NCBI GenBank assembly: GCA_046049545.1
Contig: JBJORF010000005.1
Span: 16,550-80,549, forward strand
Reading direction: 5' to 3'
DNA length: 64,000 nt
DNA from: Romeriopsis sp046049545
Lineage (GTDB): Bacteria; Cyanobacteriota; Cyanobacteriia; Leptolyngbyales; Leptolyngbyaceae
Both the position numbers and the translations under genes were made by a program. The notes beneath the pieces are model-generated. The model worked only from the letters and a program-made list of their open reading frames with translations, made no database searches and was not told where the DNA came from. Below, in pieces: positions 49,696-59,264 of this stretch (within the stretch, counting starts at the first letter, position 1; each line of letters opens with the position of its first letter).

Positions 49696-50757
49696 ATGCA
49701 AATCCGGCTCCAAACCTTCACCGTCAACAAACGCTTCGCCCTCACCATCAGTCGTGGCACCACTGCCAACACCACCAACCTCTTCGTCCGCATTGATCAC
49801 GACGGCATCGAAGGCTGGGGCGAAGCCTCCCCCTTCTCGATCGGCGAAACGTCCCAAACCACCGAATCCATCGCTCGCTCGCTCCAGCGTATCACCCCTC
49901 TGCTTACGCCCTACAGCCCCTTAGAGCGGGATAAAATTGATCGCATCCTGCGCGACTCCCAAGTCCCCTCCGCCGCCCGATCGGCTCTCGATCTGGCCCT
50001 CCATGACTGGCTCGGCAAAGCCACGGGCCTCCCCTTGTGGCAACTCTGGGGCCTCAACCGGGAAGCGATCGTCCCCACCTCCGTGACAATCGGCATTAGC
50101 ACCCCTGCCGCCGCCCAAGAACGGGTAAAAAACTGGCTCGCCATGAGCGCCGAAATTCAAGCGCTGAAAGTTAAACTTGGCTCCCCCGCTGGTATTGCCG
50201 CTGACCAAGCAATGTTCCTCGAAGTCAAAGAAACGGCTCCCCATATCCGCAAAATCAGCATTGATGCGAATGGGGGTTGGAATTTACGGGACGCGATCGC
50301 CATGGGCTACTGGCTGGCGGAACAGGGCATTGATTATATCGAGCAGCCCCTCGCCAAAGGCCAGGAAGCCGAATTAAAAAAACTATTTGCGGTCTCACCG
50401 CTGCCGATTTTTGTGGATGAAAGTTGTTTTACCAGTGCGGATATTCCGGGGCTGGCCGATCGCTGCCATGGGATTAACATTAAACTGAATAAATGCGGCG
50501 GTCTCAGCGAAGCAATGCGGATGATTCAGGTCGCCAAAACCCTCGGTTTAGGTGTGATGTTTGGCTGCTACTCGGATAGCGTGCTGATGAACAGTGCCCT
50601 GGCTCAGCTTGCACCGTTGGCTGATCACCTTGACCTCGATAGCCATCTGAACTTAGTTGACGATCCCTTTATAGGCGCACTGTTCCAGAACGGTCGGGTG
50701 ATTCCCAATCATCAGCCGGGGTTGGGGGTCAGTCTACGATCGGCTCCGGCAAACTAA
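49696..50757 (+). CDS. Dipeptide (L-Ala-D/L-Glu type) epimerase
   Basis: A 353-residue enolase-superfamily enzyme. The N-terminal capping domain ends with ARSALDLALHDWLGK. The barrel carries the catalytic Lys pair KVKLG, metal ligands in ISIDANGGW (Asp), IDYIEQPL (Glu) and IFVDESCF (Asp), and the second Lys in INIKLNKCGGL. This set is that of muconate lactonising/Ala-Glu epimerases, which recycle murein peptides; the exact dipeptide specificity is not certain. It converges with the glycosyltransferase with one base between the stop codons. Confidence 0.9.
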   Translation: MQIRLQTFTVNKRFALTISRGTTANTTNLFVRIDHDGIEGWGEASPFSIGETSQTTESIARSLQRITPLLTPYSPLERDKIDRILRDSQVPSAARSALDLALHDWLGKATGLPLWQLWGLNREAIVPTSVTIGISTPAAAQERVKNWLAMSAEIQALKVKLGSPAGIAADQAMFLEVKETAPHIRKISIDANGGWNLRDAIAMGYWLAEQGIDYIEQPLAKGQEAELKKLFAVSPLPIFVDESCFTSADIPGLADRCHGINIKLNKCGGLSEAMRMIQVAKTLGLGVMFGCYSDSVLMNSALAQLAPLADHLDLDSHLNLVDDPFIGALFQNGRVIPNHQPGLGVSLRSAPAN

Positions 50758-50758
50758 T

Positions 50759-51877
50759 TCACTGTCCCAACACTTCCCAATACAATTTTTCTAACTTCCG
50801 CGTTTGGGTTGCTAGATGAAAGTTTTGCTGAATAAATTCTGGGCCATGATAGCTGAGCTTTTTCCATAGCATTTCCTCTCGTAGTAACCGAAATAAATGT
50901 TTTGCTAATTCCGTTACATTGTATTCCGGTGCGAGTAATCCGGTTTTGCCATGGCTGACCGCCTCGGGAATTCCCCCACTGGCAAAGCTGACCACAGGCA
51001 ACCCCATCGCCTGCGCCTCGGCAAATACCATGCCAAAGGTTTCCGCATCCCCGCAACTGGCCGTCACACTGGGCAAACAAAACACCCGCGATCGCGCCAT
51101 CCATTCCTTAACCAAAGGTGCCGGTTGAGCCCCGAGGAATTGGTAATTGCTGAGGCTGCTTTGGGCTTGCTGTTCCAGGGATGCTCGGAGGGGGCCGTCG
51201 CCGATGATCACGAGTTTGACCTCGGGGAGTTCACGCTGTACCGCCGCCATCGCTTTAATTAAATAAGTACAGCCCTTTTTCTCGACTAAACGCCCCGCGA
51301 ATAGCACGATCGGCTCCCGGGCGATCGCCATGTTAGGCCGAAACTGCTGCGTGTCAATGCCGATATAATGCCGAATCACTTTCTCGCTGGGAAAGCCTTG
51401 ATTGATCAGTTGATTTTTCAGAAAATCAGAAACGCTAATAAAATAGCTGACATAGCGTTGGAGTTTGCGTTTGCGACTGTGATAAAGGCGTTGGTAAAGT
51501 GTTTTTGACTGCGCTGCGCGACTGGATAAAACATCGAATCCATGGCAAGTGACGATCAGAGGAATCTTGAGCTGCTGTGCCAAGGGCAAGGCGATCGCGC
51601 CATCATCGGCAAAATGGGCGTGAATTAAATCGGGTTGGACAGCCAGTTTAGTCTGCCCCGCGAGTTTAAACCGGAGTTCGGCAAAGCGCTGTCCGATGCG
51701 GTTATGGGGATTGAGAATGGTGGTACGATCAGGATCAGTCAGAATACCTGGCAGCGATCGCAGTCCGAGATAGTGGGGTTGGAACTGTTGCAGACTTTCG
51801 GCTTGGTTTTGGATAAACGTTTCCGAAAAGGGCAGCAGCTTGAACCGATAAATCAGCGCAGTCGGCAGCGAAGACAT
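50759..51877 (-). CDS. Family 4 glycosyltransferase (colanic-acid type)
   Basis: A 372-residue GT-B transferase with strong polysaccharide-biosynthesis features: LPFSETFIQNQAESLQQF near the start, DLIHAHFADDGAIALPLA, VTCHGFDVLSS, IGIDTQQFRP, VLFAGRLVEKKGCTYLI, VIIGDGPLRASLE and the EX7E motif ETFGMVFAEAQAMGLP. It likely adds a sugar to a lipid-linked exopolysaccharide. ATG 51877 is chosen among several; a longer frame reaches 51943. mnmE ends 75 bases upstream on the same strand. Confidence 0.88.
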   Translation of the reverse strand: MSSLPTALIYRFKLLPFSETFIQNQAESLQQFQPHYLGLRSLPGILTDPDRTTILNPHNRIGQRFAELRFKLAGQTKLAVQPDLIHAHFADDGAIALPLAQQLKIPLIVTCHGFDVLSSRAAQSKTLYQRLYHSRKRKLQRYVSYFISVSDFLKNQLINQGFPSEKVIRHYIGIDTQQFRPNMAIAREPIVLFAGRLVEKKGCTYLIKAMAAVQRELPEVKLVIIGDGPLRASLEQQAQSSLSNYQFLGAQPAPLVKEWMARSRVFCLPSVTASCGDAETFGMVFAEAQAMGLPVVSFASGGIPEAVSHGKTGLLAPEYNVTELAKHLFRLLREEMLWKKLSYHGPEFIQQNFHLATQTRKLEKLYWEVLGQ

Positions 51878-51952
51878 GGGTAGATACAGTAGCAACAGTC
51901 TCAACATGCCCCGATCGGGTTGGCAAATCCCAGATGGTCCCAAGATTGCATC

Positions 51953-53320
51953 CTACTTGCCAATGCAGAAACGACTAAAAATGCGATCCAGAACCGATTC
52001 AGTCACTTCCTCGCCCAGCACTTCACCGAGGGACTGTACCGCTTGGCGCAGGTCGATCGTCCAGAAGTCGAGGGGGAGTTGGTCACTAATGGTGGCTTGG
52101 ACTTGCTGCAAGGCTGTACGGGTTTCGATCAGGGCGGCGGCTTGGCGCTGATTAATGGCGAGATCGAGATTGGCCGCCTGGGTATCGCCTTGGTTCGCCA
52201 GTTGAATAATTGCTTGCTCTAGTTCGGTAATTCCCTGACCCTGGGCAGCGGCGGTGTGAACCACAGGAATCGGTGCCGGAATTGGCCAGGAGTGAGACTC
52301 AGCCGCAGCGAGGTCGATTTTATTCACCACGAGAATGAGCGGTCGATCGGCCACCTGTTGGTAAATCAAGTCCTCTTCCGCTGTCCACCCCTGATCCGCT
52401 GCGATCGTCAATAAGACCAAATCTGCCGCTTGGGCCGCTTGGCGCGATCGCTCCACCCCCAAACTTTCCACCACATCTGCCGTTTCGCGAATCCCCGCCG
52501 TATCCAGCACCTGCACCGGAATCCCGCCTACGACCAATTGCGATTCAACGACATCGCGGGTGGTGCCGGGAAGATCCGTGACGATCGCCCGATCGCTGCG
52601 ACTCCAGGCATTCAGCAAACTCGATTTACCCACATTCGGTCGTCCGACGATCGCCACTTTGAGGCCGCTGCGGAGTAATGTCCCACGATCGGCAGTGGCA
52701 ATGATTTGATTGACCTGGGTGACAACGGCTTCAATATTGGCGACAACTTCTGCTTCGTTCAGCGGCGGCAAATCATCGGCAAAATCAATCCGGGCTTCGA
52801 CTTCCGCCAAAATATCCAAGCAAGTTGCGCGCAGTCCCCGAATTGGCTCGGCCAGTTTCCCCTGCAACCCGCCCAGGGCCAAGGCCGCCGCTTGGGGCGA
52901 TCGCGCGCCCACCAAATCCATCACGCTTTCGGCCTGGGTCAGATCCAGTCGTCCATTCAGAAACGCCCGCAGCGTAAATTCCCCCGGCTGCGCCAGCCGC
53001 GCCCCCTCGGCAATGCAGAGCTGCATTACCTGCTGCACCGCCATCATCCCGCCATGACAATGCAGCTCGACCACGTCCTCACGGGTGTAGGAGCGCGGTT
53101 GGAGCATCAGCAGCAGCAGGGCTTCATCCAGCACCGTCGCACTACCCGGCGGCTGCACAAAGCCATAGAGAATCCGATGGCTCTCCCAGACCGGCCGCCC
53201 CGGTGCCACAAAAATCCGCCGCGCGATCGCCACCGCCCCATCGCCCGATAGCCGCACAATCCCGACACTGCCCTGTTCCGGGACAATGGCTGTAGCAATG
53301 GCAACGATCGTTTCCGCCAT
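51953..53320 (-). CDS. mnmE: tRNA modification GTPase MnmE
   Basis: MnmE works with MnmG to install the 5-carboxymethylaminomethyl group on U34 of certain tRNAs. The 455-residue protein starts MAETIVAIATAIVPEQGSVG, has the tetrahydrofolate-binding N-domain (RLSGDGAVAIARRIF, ELHCHGGMM, PGEFTLRAFLNGRLDL), the G domain (G1 GRPNVGKSSL, G3 DTAGIRE, G4 VNKID) and the C-terminal motif CIGK at the very end. All functional residues are present. Another frame starting higher is not supported. The oxidoreductase gene ends 16 bases upstream. Confidence 0.96.
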   Translation of the reverse strand: MAETIVAIATAIVPEQGSVGIVRLSGDGAVAIARRIFVAPGRPVWESHRILYGFVQPPGSATVLDEALLLLMLQPRSYTREDVVELHCHGGMMAVQQVMQLCIAEGARLAQPGEFTLRAFLNGRLDLTQAESVMDLVGARSPQAAALALGGLQGKLAEPIRGLRATCLDILAEVEARIDFADDLPPLNEAEVVANIEAVVTQVNQIIATADRGTLLRSGLKVAIVGRPNVGKSSLLNAWSRSDRAIVTDLPGTTRDVVESQLVVGGIPVQVLDTAGIRETADVVESLGVERSRQAAQAADLVLLTIAADQGWTAEEDLIYQQVADRPLILVVNKIDLAAAESHSWPIPAPIPVVHTAAAQGQGITELEQAIIQLANQGDTQAANLDLAINQRQAAALIETRTALQQVQATISDQLPLDFWTIDLRQAVQSLGEVLGEEVTESVLDRIFSRFCIGK

Positions 53321-53336
53321 AGGGATGGGTGTAGGG

Positions 53337-54395
53337 CTAAACAGGCAACATCGGCTTTGCTTCCAACCCGATATCGCTGGTTTTCCAGACTTGGCCATCG
53401 AGGGCCATTTCTTCAATCAAGCTAGCCAGCCGCAAGGCGCGCAGGGCTTGACGACCGCCGACCGATGGCTCCATGCCACCGCGCACGCAGTGGACGAAAT
53501 GCTCCAGTTCGGCCTGGAGCGGTTCGGTATTGCCGATCGCGACACGTTCGATCAAACCGTCTTGGCGATAGAGCGGGTGGGGACTGGTTTGCGCCGTAAT
53601 GTGGCGATGCACCAAAATCTCTTGGTTGAGGAAATCGGCGGCGGTCAACGATCGCTGACAATGGGCTTCAATCTTGCGGGTTTTTCGATGGGTGACTTTG
53701 CTGGCGTTCAGAGTGGCGACCACGCCGCTGGCAAAGCCGAGGGTGGCGGTGACGTAGTCGAGGTTGCCCGTGCCTTCACTGCGATTGCCACTGGCTGTGA
53801 GCCGCACCACTTCCGACCCCGTCAGTTCCAGCATCAGGTCGATGTCATGGATCATCAAGTCCAGGACAACCGAAACATCATTGGCGCGATTGGAGTAGGG
53901 GCTCATGCGATGGGACTCGATCGCAATCAGATCCTCCGTCTTGAGCACCATGCTCAGCGACTGGAATACCGGATTAAACCGCTCAATGTGACCCACCTGA
54001 AGCAAACAATTGTGTTCGGCGGCGGCATTGACCAGATCTTCCGCTTCTTCAATGCTGGCGGCGATCGGCTTTTCAATCAACACATGCACGCCCGCATTCA
54101 GCGCCGCGAGGCCGACCTTGTGATGCAATCGCGTAGGTACAGCAATGCAAACCGCATCGACATATTTGAACAGCTCGTTGTAATCCTCAAAGTATCGCGT
54201 GCGGTATTGGCTGGCTGTTTCCAGGCCCCGCTCCACACTGACATCCGAGATACCCACCAGTTCCACGCCCTTGAGCCGACTCAATACCCGCGTGTGATGC
54301 TGTCCCATGTGGCCAATTCCGACCACCCCAATACGAATCGGTTTCGAGTGCTGTGGATACAACCTCGAATACTCGGCTAAGTCACCGTTTCCCAC
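53337..54395 (-). CDS. Gfo/Idh/MocA family oxidoreductase
   Basis: A 352-residue NAD(P)-dependent oxidoreductase. The Rossmann motif is RIGVVGIGHMGQHHTRVL (residues about 21-38), followed by VELVGISDVS, AVCIAVPTRLHH, VLIEKPIAASIEEAEDL (the EKP motif with catalytic-type Lys) and GHIERFNPVF. The C-terminal domain includes MIHDIDLMLELTG and KVTHRKTRKIEAHC. The substrate is unknown; a sugar or sugar nucleotide is likely from the family. The start is GTG 54395, fixed by a strong AAGGAGT (54403-54409) 7 bases upstream. mnmE follows after 16 bases on the same strand. Confidence 0.92.
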   Translation of the reverse strand: MGNGDLAEYSRLYPQHSKPIRIGVVGIGHMGQHHTRVLSRLKGVELVGISDVSVERGLETASQYRTRYFEDYNELFKYVDAVCIAVPTRLHHKVGLAALNAGVHVLIEKPIAASIEEAEDLVNAAAEHNCLLQVGHIERFNPVFQSLSMVLKTEDLIAIESHRMSPYSNRANDVSVVLDLMIHDIDLMLELTGSEVVRLTASGNRSEGTGNLDYVTATLGFASGVVATLNASKVTHRKTRKIEAHCQRSLTAADFLNQEILVHRHITAQTSPHPLYRQDGLIERVAIGNTEPLQAELEHFVHCVRGGMEPSVGGRQALRALRLASLIEEMALDGQVWKTSDIGLEAKPMLPV

Positions 54396-54713
54396 GTAAT
54401 TTACTCCTTACACACCACCGAACACTGATGGCTCGTTGATCGGCGATCGACCCGTGAGTCGCTCAATTCCCATGCAACAAACCGACACAAACTCCTCAAG
54501 CTCCCAAGATACTAGCATTTCACTTATCAAGATTGATGCTAGACCCGAGAAGTTCCTGGTCTATTCTGCCTGCATTCTTTCAAATTGACGGAAGAAAATC
54601 TGTATCTGAATGTGCGGATTATCAATTGGCTCAGGGATCACAAGGCCTGACCAACGGTGCTTGGTCAACGGTGCTTGGTCAACGGTGCTGGCTCAACGGT
54701 GCTGGCTCATTGG
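54396..54713. other. Spacer with fourfold 14-bp repeat
   Basis: Besides the upstream region of the oxidoreductase gene (its Shine-Dalgarno is at 54403-54409), it holds CAACGGTGCT(T/G)G(G/C)T four times with period 14 (54652-54665, 54666-54679, 54680-54693, 54694-54707), ending 6 bases before the stop codon of the pentapeptide-repeat gene. No gene is supported. Confidence 0.7.
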
Positions 54714-55763
54714 CTAGTGAATACTGCCATCGGGCAGGGTGGCACCTTGGAGATTGGCCCCATTCAAGAATGCGCTGCTGATTTCGGCGCGGGTCAAATT
54801 GGCTTTGCTCAGGTCAGCGCCGCGCAGATCGGTGCGACCGAGGTAGGCTTCGATTAAGGTGACTTCGACCAAGACGGCATTGCGCAGATTGGCGCGGCCC
54901 AGATCGGTCTGGTTCATCCGGGCGCTGTGCAGATTGGCCGCTTGCAGGTCGGTCTGGCGCAGTTTGGCTTCGGTGAGGGTGGCTTTGCTGAGGGTGACAC
55001 CGCGCATGTTGCATTCGCTCAGTTCGGCGCGGTTCATGCGGGTGTTGTGCAGATTGGCACAGGCCCAGTTGGCGGCGGTGGCGATCGTGTCCATCAGGAA
55101 GGCATCCTGTAGATCTGCATCGGCGAGGTTGGCTTCGCTGAGGTTCGCCCCTTTGAGGTTAGCTTCCCGGAGGTTAGCGCCTTCGAGGTTAGCACGGCTC
55201 AAATCGACCCCCATCATATTCGCCCCGCGCAGATCGGCCCCGCGCAGATCGGCCCCGCGTAAATTGGCCCCATCATGCTGTCGGGCCTCTTCCCGCAGGT
55301 TTGCGCCCTTGAGGCAAGCACCGCGTAGGTTCGCGCCACTCAGATCGGTCTCGCGCAAATCCGCGCCCATGAGATTGGCATCCATCAGGCTGGCCAGGCT
55401 TAAATCCGCCCCGCGCAAATCGGCTCCGGCAAGTAAAGCGCCGTGCAGATTCGCATCCCGCATCATGGCATCGATCAGCTTGGCCTGACTCAGGTTCGCG
55501 CCACTCAGGTTAGTCCGCATGAGATTGGCTTTGGACAAGCTAGCGCGGTTGAGAAAAGCGAAGATCAAGCTCGTATCCCGGAGGTCAGCGCCGATCAAGT
55601 TCGTGCCAATTAAGTCCACGCCATTCAGGCTTAAGGTCGCGAGCTTGGCTCCGGCGAGTCCATTGGTGGCATCGCGGTAGCTGGCGAGAATCGCTTCCGG
55701 GGTCATGGCACTGTTCGTGCTGGCTCCGTTTGGGCTGGCGGGGTTAGTGGTAGAAGGCATCAT
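54714..55763 (-). CDS. Pentapeptide-repeat protein
   Basis: A 349-residue protein made almost entirely of A(D/N)Lxx pentapeptide repeats, which fold as a right-handed square beta helix. The repeats run from about residue 40 to the end (ANLMRTNLSGANLSQAKL, ADLRGADLRGADLRGAN and similar). One insert of about 7 residues (LREEARQHDGANLRG) breaks the register near the middle. The N-terminus (MTPEAILASYRDATNGLAGA) is a capping helix. No signal peptide is visible. Function cannot be assigned; family members bind proteins or mimic DNA. Confidence 0.9.
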   Translation of the reverse strand: MMPSTTNPASPNGASTNSAMTPEAILASYRDATNGLAGAKLATLSLNGVDLIGTNLIGADLRDTSLIFAFLNRASLSKANLMRTNLSGANLSQAKLIDAMMRDANLHGALLAGADLRGADLSLASLMDANLMGADLRETDLSGANLRGACLKGANLREEARQHDGANLRGADLRGADLRGANMMGVDLSRANLEGANLREANLKGANLSEANLADADLQDAFLMDTIATAANWACANLHNTRMNRAELSECNMRGVTLSKATLTEAKLRQTDLQAANLHSARMNQTDLGRANLRNAVLVEVTLIEAYLGRTDLRGADLSKANLTRAEISSAFLNGANLQGATLPDGSIH

Positions 55764-55797
55764 AATCAATGGTCGGGCCTTGGGTTAATTCACAGGG

Positions 55798-56868
55798 TTA
55801 ATTCACAATTACCGGCGACAGCCGGATTTCGGTGGCATCGTCTTCCGTGGCGGGGAGATCAGCAAGGTTCACGGCGGGTAACTTGAGCGCCCGCAGCAGG
55901 ACATCGACGACTTGTTCATAGTCTTCATGCCCGGGGAGCGATCGGGCCATCACGGTTAAGGTTTTGCTCAGTTCGGTGATCGCATGGACTTCTAGCACTC
56001 GCTTGAACAGCGCTTCCAGGCTATAGCACTTGAGCGCGGCCCAGTCCTGTTCGGTGTAGGCAAAGCGATGATTCACCAGGGAAAACAGTAAGATTTTCGC
56101 CCGCAGGGGATTGGTGAATTTCATGATTTCGAGGCGCAGGTCGAAGCCGTCAATCGATTGCACCAAGGGCAGAGATTGCTCCTCTTGCTCCTCTTGATAA
56201 AGGCCGTAGAGCGGCGCAATTTGCTGGACGATTGTGGTTGCCATGGTGCTGTATTCCACGGCTTTGCTGAGGCGCTGGACGATCGCCACAAGCTGCCGTT
56301 CGACTTCGATGAGTGAGGAATACTTTTGCCAGATGTCTTGGATTAGCATTCGAATCGAAGTCTGGGCGATTTTTTCCGAATCGCTTTCCCAGGTGTCATG
56401 CATCAGGCAGAGCATCAATTTAACAATGCGATCGCGCTCTGGCATGAGTTCGAGGGTTTGCGCGATTTGGCATTGTTCCTCCAGCATGGGATTTTCCGGG
56501 GCGGGAGGAATCGGGGCATCTTTAGGACTAATGAAGAAGGCCGTGGGTTCATCATCGGCTTCGTCGTTGTTGGTATATTGCCGGGTGTAGAGGGGGGTAC
56601 ATTCGAGCAGAACGACGTTGGCCAACTGCTGGTACTCACGGGATTTGGTGAGGTTGGCGGCGATCGTGTAGAGATAGAAGCGAAGCTGCTGCGTGGTGGG
56701 ATAGAGCTGATGCAGTTGCATCAACATCGGCAACAGCGGCAGCTGCCGCAACTGGGCCGGATCATTTTCCCAATGCCCAGCGGTCGCGTACAGCAATAGT
56801 TTTTTAATTCTGGCAGCATGTACATGCGCTTCGAGGCGCTGTGCGATGGCAGCTTGTTCCTCCATCAT
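55798..56868 (-). CDS. Hypothetical protein with three internal helical repeats
   Basis: I recognise no known family. The 356-residue protein appears to consist of three related units of about 75 residues: one from about RIKKLLLYATAGHWENDP to VVLLECTPLY, a second from DRIVKLMLCLMHDTWESD to IVQQIAPLY, and a third from LRAKILLFSLVNHRFAYTEQD to VVDVLLRALK. Each has the order (R/K)xxKLLL, a short loop with W/F, a long helix and a (Q/Y)VVxVL-like end. The linker after the first unit is acidic and Pro-rich (NNDEADDEPTAFF). Start ATG 56868 has AGGG 5 bases upstream; GTG 56874 is the alternative. Confidence 0.72.
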   Translation of the reverse strand: MMEEQAAIAQRLEAHVHAARIKKLLLYATAGHWENDPAQLRQLPLLPMLMQLHQLYPTTQQLRFYLYTIAANLTKSREYQQLANVVLLECTPLYTRQYTNNDEADDEPTAFFISPKDAPIPPAPENPMLEEQCQIAQTLELMPERDRIVKLMLCLMHDTWESDSEKIAQTSIRMLIQDIWQKYSSLIEVERQLVAIVQRLSKAVEYSTMATTIVQQIAPLYGLYQEEQEEQSLPLVQSIDGFDLRLEIMKFTNPLRAKILLFSLVNHRFAYTEQDWAALKCYSLEALFKRVLEVHAITELSKTLTVMARSLPGHEDYEQVVDVLLRALKLPAVNLADLPATEDDATEIRLSPVIVN

Positions 56869-56986
56869 TTCCACCCTGGCGGTTTGTGGTCAGCCTTAGG
56901 ATGCCCGCTTTTCGCCAGAACGGAACAAAAACATGGGAAAGAAAGGAGATGGAAAAGCCTGCGAGATTCCCCACGCTGGCTTGGTG

Positions 56987-58390
56987 CTATACCATCGTGC
57001 GCACGTCGGTGACGACCCCGGTGACGGCGGCGGCGGCGACCATGGCCGGACTCATCAGTAAGGTGCGCCCCGAGGCTGAACCTTGACGGCCTTTGAAGTT
57101 GCGATTGGAAGAGGAGGCGCTGATTTGGCGACCTTCGAGCCGATCGGGGTTCATCGCCAGACACATCGAGCAGCCCGGTTCCCGCCATTCAAAGCCGGCG
57201 GCGGCAAAGACCCGATCGAGTCCTTCCGCTTCGGCGGCTTTTTTCACCCGTTCGGAACCCGGCACGACGAAGGCCTTCACGCCTTGGGCGACTTGTTTGC
57301 CCTGGGCGACCTTCGCCGCTTCGCGCAGATCGCTGAGCCGTCCATTGGTGCAACTGCCGATGAAGCAAACATCAATTTTTGTCCCCAATAGCGGCTGTCC
57401 CGGCTGAAAATCCATGTAGGCGTAGGCTTCTTCGATTAGGGGCCGATCGGCTTCGGGCATGGCACTGAGCACAGGCACCGCTTCATCCACGCCGATGCCT
57501 TGGTCGGGGGTAATGCCCCAGGTGACGGTGGGGGCGATCGTGGCGGCATCGATCACCACCACATCGTCGTAAACCGCATCGGCATCACTCCGCAGGCTGT
57601 TCCACCAGGTCACAGCTTGGTCCCAGTTTGCGCCCTTGGGAGCAAAATCCCGGCCTTGGAGGTAGTCGTAGGTAATTTGGTCGGGGTTGACGTAGCCGCA
57701 GCGGGCACCGCCTTCGATCGCCATGTTGCAGACCGTCATCCGGCCTTCCATATCCATTTGCTCAAAGGTTGTTCCGGCAAATTCATAGGCATAGCCCACA
57801 CCGCCCTTCACCCCCAGCTGCCGAATAATATGCAGCGCCACATCTTTGGCGTACACCCCCGGTTTCAGGTCGCCATTGACTTCGACCCGGCGGACTTTCA
57901 GCTTCGCTAAAGCGAGACTCTGGGCGGCGAGGACATCACGCACTTGACTGGTGCCAATCCCAAAGGAGATCGCCCCAAACGCACCGTGGGTGGACGTATG
58001 GCTATCGCCACAAGCGATCGTCATGCCCGGTTGGGTTAGACCTTGCTCCGGCGCAATGATATGCACGATGCCCTGACTGCCGGAGCCAATGTTGTAGAAG
58101 CGAATATTGTGCTCTGCGACGTTCTGCTCCAATTCCGCCATCATTGCCTCGGCCAGGGGATCAGCGAAAGGACGGGCTTGATCTTGGGTGGGGACGATAT
58201 GGTCGACGGTGGCAACGGTACGATCGGGCATCAAGACGGGCAATCCCTTTTCGCGCAGCATCGCAAAGGCTTGGGGGCTGGTCACTTCATGAATCAGGTG
58301 CAGGCCGATAAAGAGCTGAGTTTGGCCCGATGGCAGGGTGGCGATCGTGTGCAAATCCCAAACTTTATCGAACAAGGTGCGTTGACTCAT
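56987..58390 (-). CDS. leuC: 3-isopropylmalate dehydratase large subunit
   Basis: LeuC with LeuD isomerises 2-isopropylmalate in leucine synthesis, using a [4Fe-4S] cluster. The 467-residue protein starts MSQRTLFDKVWDLH, has DHIVPT, the substrate-site motif CGDSHTSTHGAFGAISFGIG, ANMAIEGGARCGYV-like NMAIEGGARCGYVNPD, the cluster motif CFIGSCTNGRLSDLREA and PGCSMCLAMNPDRL. All three cluster cysteines are present. leuD is not adjacent in this window. The gene diverges from the HAS-barrel gene. Start ATG 58390 fits the family; the frame is open slightly further. Confidence 0.96.
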   Translation of the reverse strand: MSQRTLFDKVWDLHTIATLPSGQTQLFIGLHLIHEVTSPQAFAMLREKGLPVLMPDRTVATVDHIVPTQDQARPFADPLAEAMMAELEQNVAEHNIRFYNIGSGSQGIVHIIAPEQGLTQPGMTIACGDSHTSTHGAFGAISFGIGTSQVRDVLAAQSLALAKLKVRRVEVNGDLKPGVYAKDVALHIIRQLGVKGGVGYAYEFAGTTFEQMDMEGRMTVCNMAIEGGARCGYVNPDQITYDYLQGRDFAPKGANWDQAVTWWNSLRSDADAVYDDVVVIDAATIAPTVTWGITPDQGIGVDEAVPVLSAMPEADRPLIEEAYAYMDFQPGQPLLGTKIDVCFIGSCTNGRLSDLREAAKVAQGKQVAQGVKAFVVPGSERVKKAAEAEGLDRVFAAAGFEWREPGCSMCLAMNPDRLEGRQISASSSNRNFKGRQGSASGRTLLMSPAMVAAAAVTGVVTDVRTMV

Positions 58391-58531
58391 GGCGCTCAAT
58401 TACCGTAGTTACGAAGACATTAGGTCTACGATTTTAGCGAAAAGTCGGGATCTTCGTGCAGCCGATCGGGAATCCTTGCCGTACAATACTTGCGTACTTA
58501 TCACTTCCGCAGTCTGTGATGCGGTTTCCCC

Positions 58532-59137
58532 ATGCGTCTTGGTAAGGTGGTCAAATCCAATTCCCACTGTGATTACTTGGTGCAGTTGGACGATGTGCAG
58601 GACGTGATCGATGCGCCTCAGGCCGATGACTATGGCTTCGGCAGCTTTGTCAAATTGGAGGATGATCGATCGAATCGCCATTGGGCCGTGGGCTTGATCT
58701 ACAATTCGCAGCTCCTCAATCCGGCGTTCAACAGCATTGGGCCAAGGTTATCGAGTGAGCCTGATCCGCTGTTTACACCGGATTTGATTATGGAGACGCG
58801 GACGCTGCTGGGGGTGGTGCTAATCGGGCATTTGGAGACCGTGGCGGGGAAACGCTACGGGGAGCAGGGCATTCCCCGCGTGGTGGTGCCGGTGAATGCA
58901 GAGGTGCACACTATGAACGAGGCGGAGATCCATGAGTTTCACCGCAATTTTCAGGGCCAGCCGCAGTTTACCTACTACAGCCATCTGCTGCGATCGGGCG
59001 GGACCTTCGCGGCCCAGTTGACCTATCAAGTCCTGGAAGAAGTGATTGGCTATGCCTTCTTCAGTGGGGCGGAGGAAGGGGCGTTGAAGGTATTGGCGAA
59101 GGAGTTGGCCTGGAAAAATACGATGGGCGTGCTGTAG
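58532..59137 (+). CDS. Conserved cyanobacterial protein with HAS-barrel-like N-terminus
   Basis: A 201-residue protein that matches a conserved cyanobacterial family whose N-terminal part resembles a HAS barrel (the beta barrel found in HerA and ATP synthase). Landmarks are LGKVVKSNSHCDYLVQLDD, DYGFGSFVKLEDD, RHWAVGLIYNSQL, GPRLSSEPDPLFTPDL, LLGVVLIGHLE, GIPRVVVPVNAEVH and the C-terminal ALKVLAKELAWKNTMGVL. The function is unknown. TACAAT at 58482-58487 could be a -10 element. It is expressed divergently from leuC. Confidence 0.75.
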   Translation: MRLGKVVKSNSHCDYLVQLDDVQDVIDAPQADDYGFGSFVKLEDDRSNRHWAVGLIYNSQLLNPAFNSIGPRLSSEPDPLFTPDLIMETRTLLGVVLIGHLETVAGKRYGEQGIPRVVVPVNAEVHTMNEAEIHEFHRNFQGQPQFTYYSHLLRSGGTFAAQLTYQVLEEVIGYAFFSGAEEGALKVLAKELAWKNTMGVL

Positions 59138-59264
59138 ATTGAGCAGTCCGGTGAGTCGATTCATATCGATTGAAGCCAAATTTTTCCGGAAAATGACTGC
59201 CCCAAATCGAATATCTCCGCTAGAGTATTGTGCAAGTGTGAGAAGTTTTTCAAGGCAGGCTGTG

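Noticed and set aside
53286..54380. 364-codon frame antisense to the Gfo/Idh/MocA gene
   Set aside because: The opposite strand encodes a complete, well-conserved oxidoreductase with a strong ribosome-binding site.
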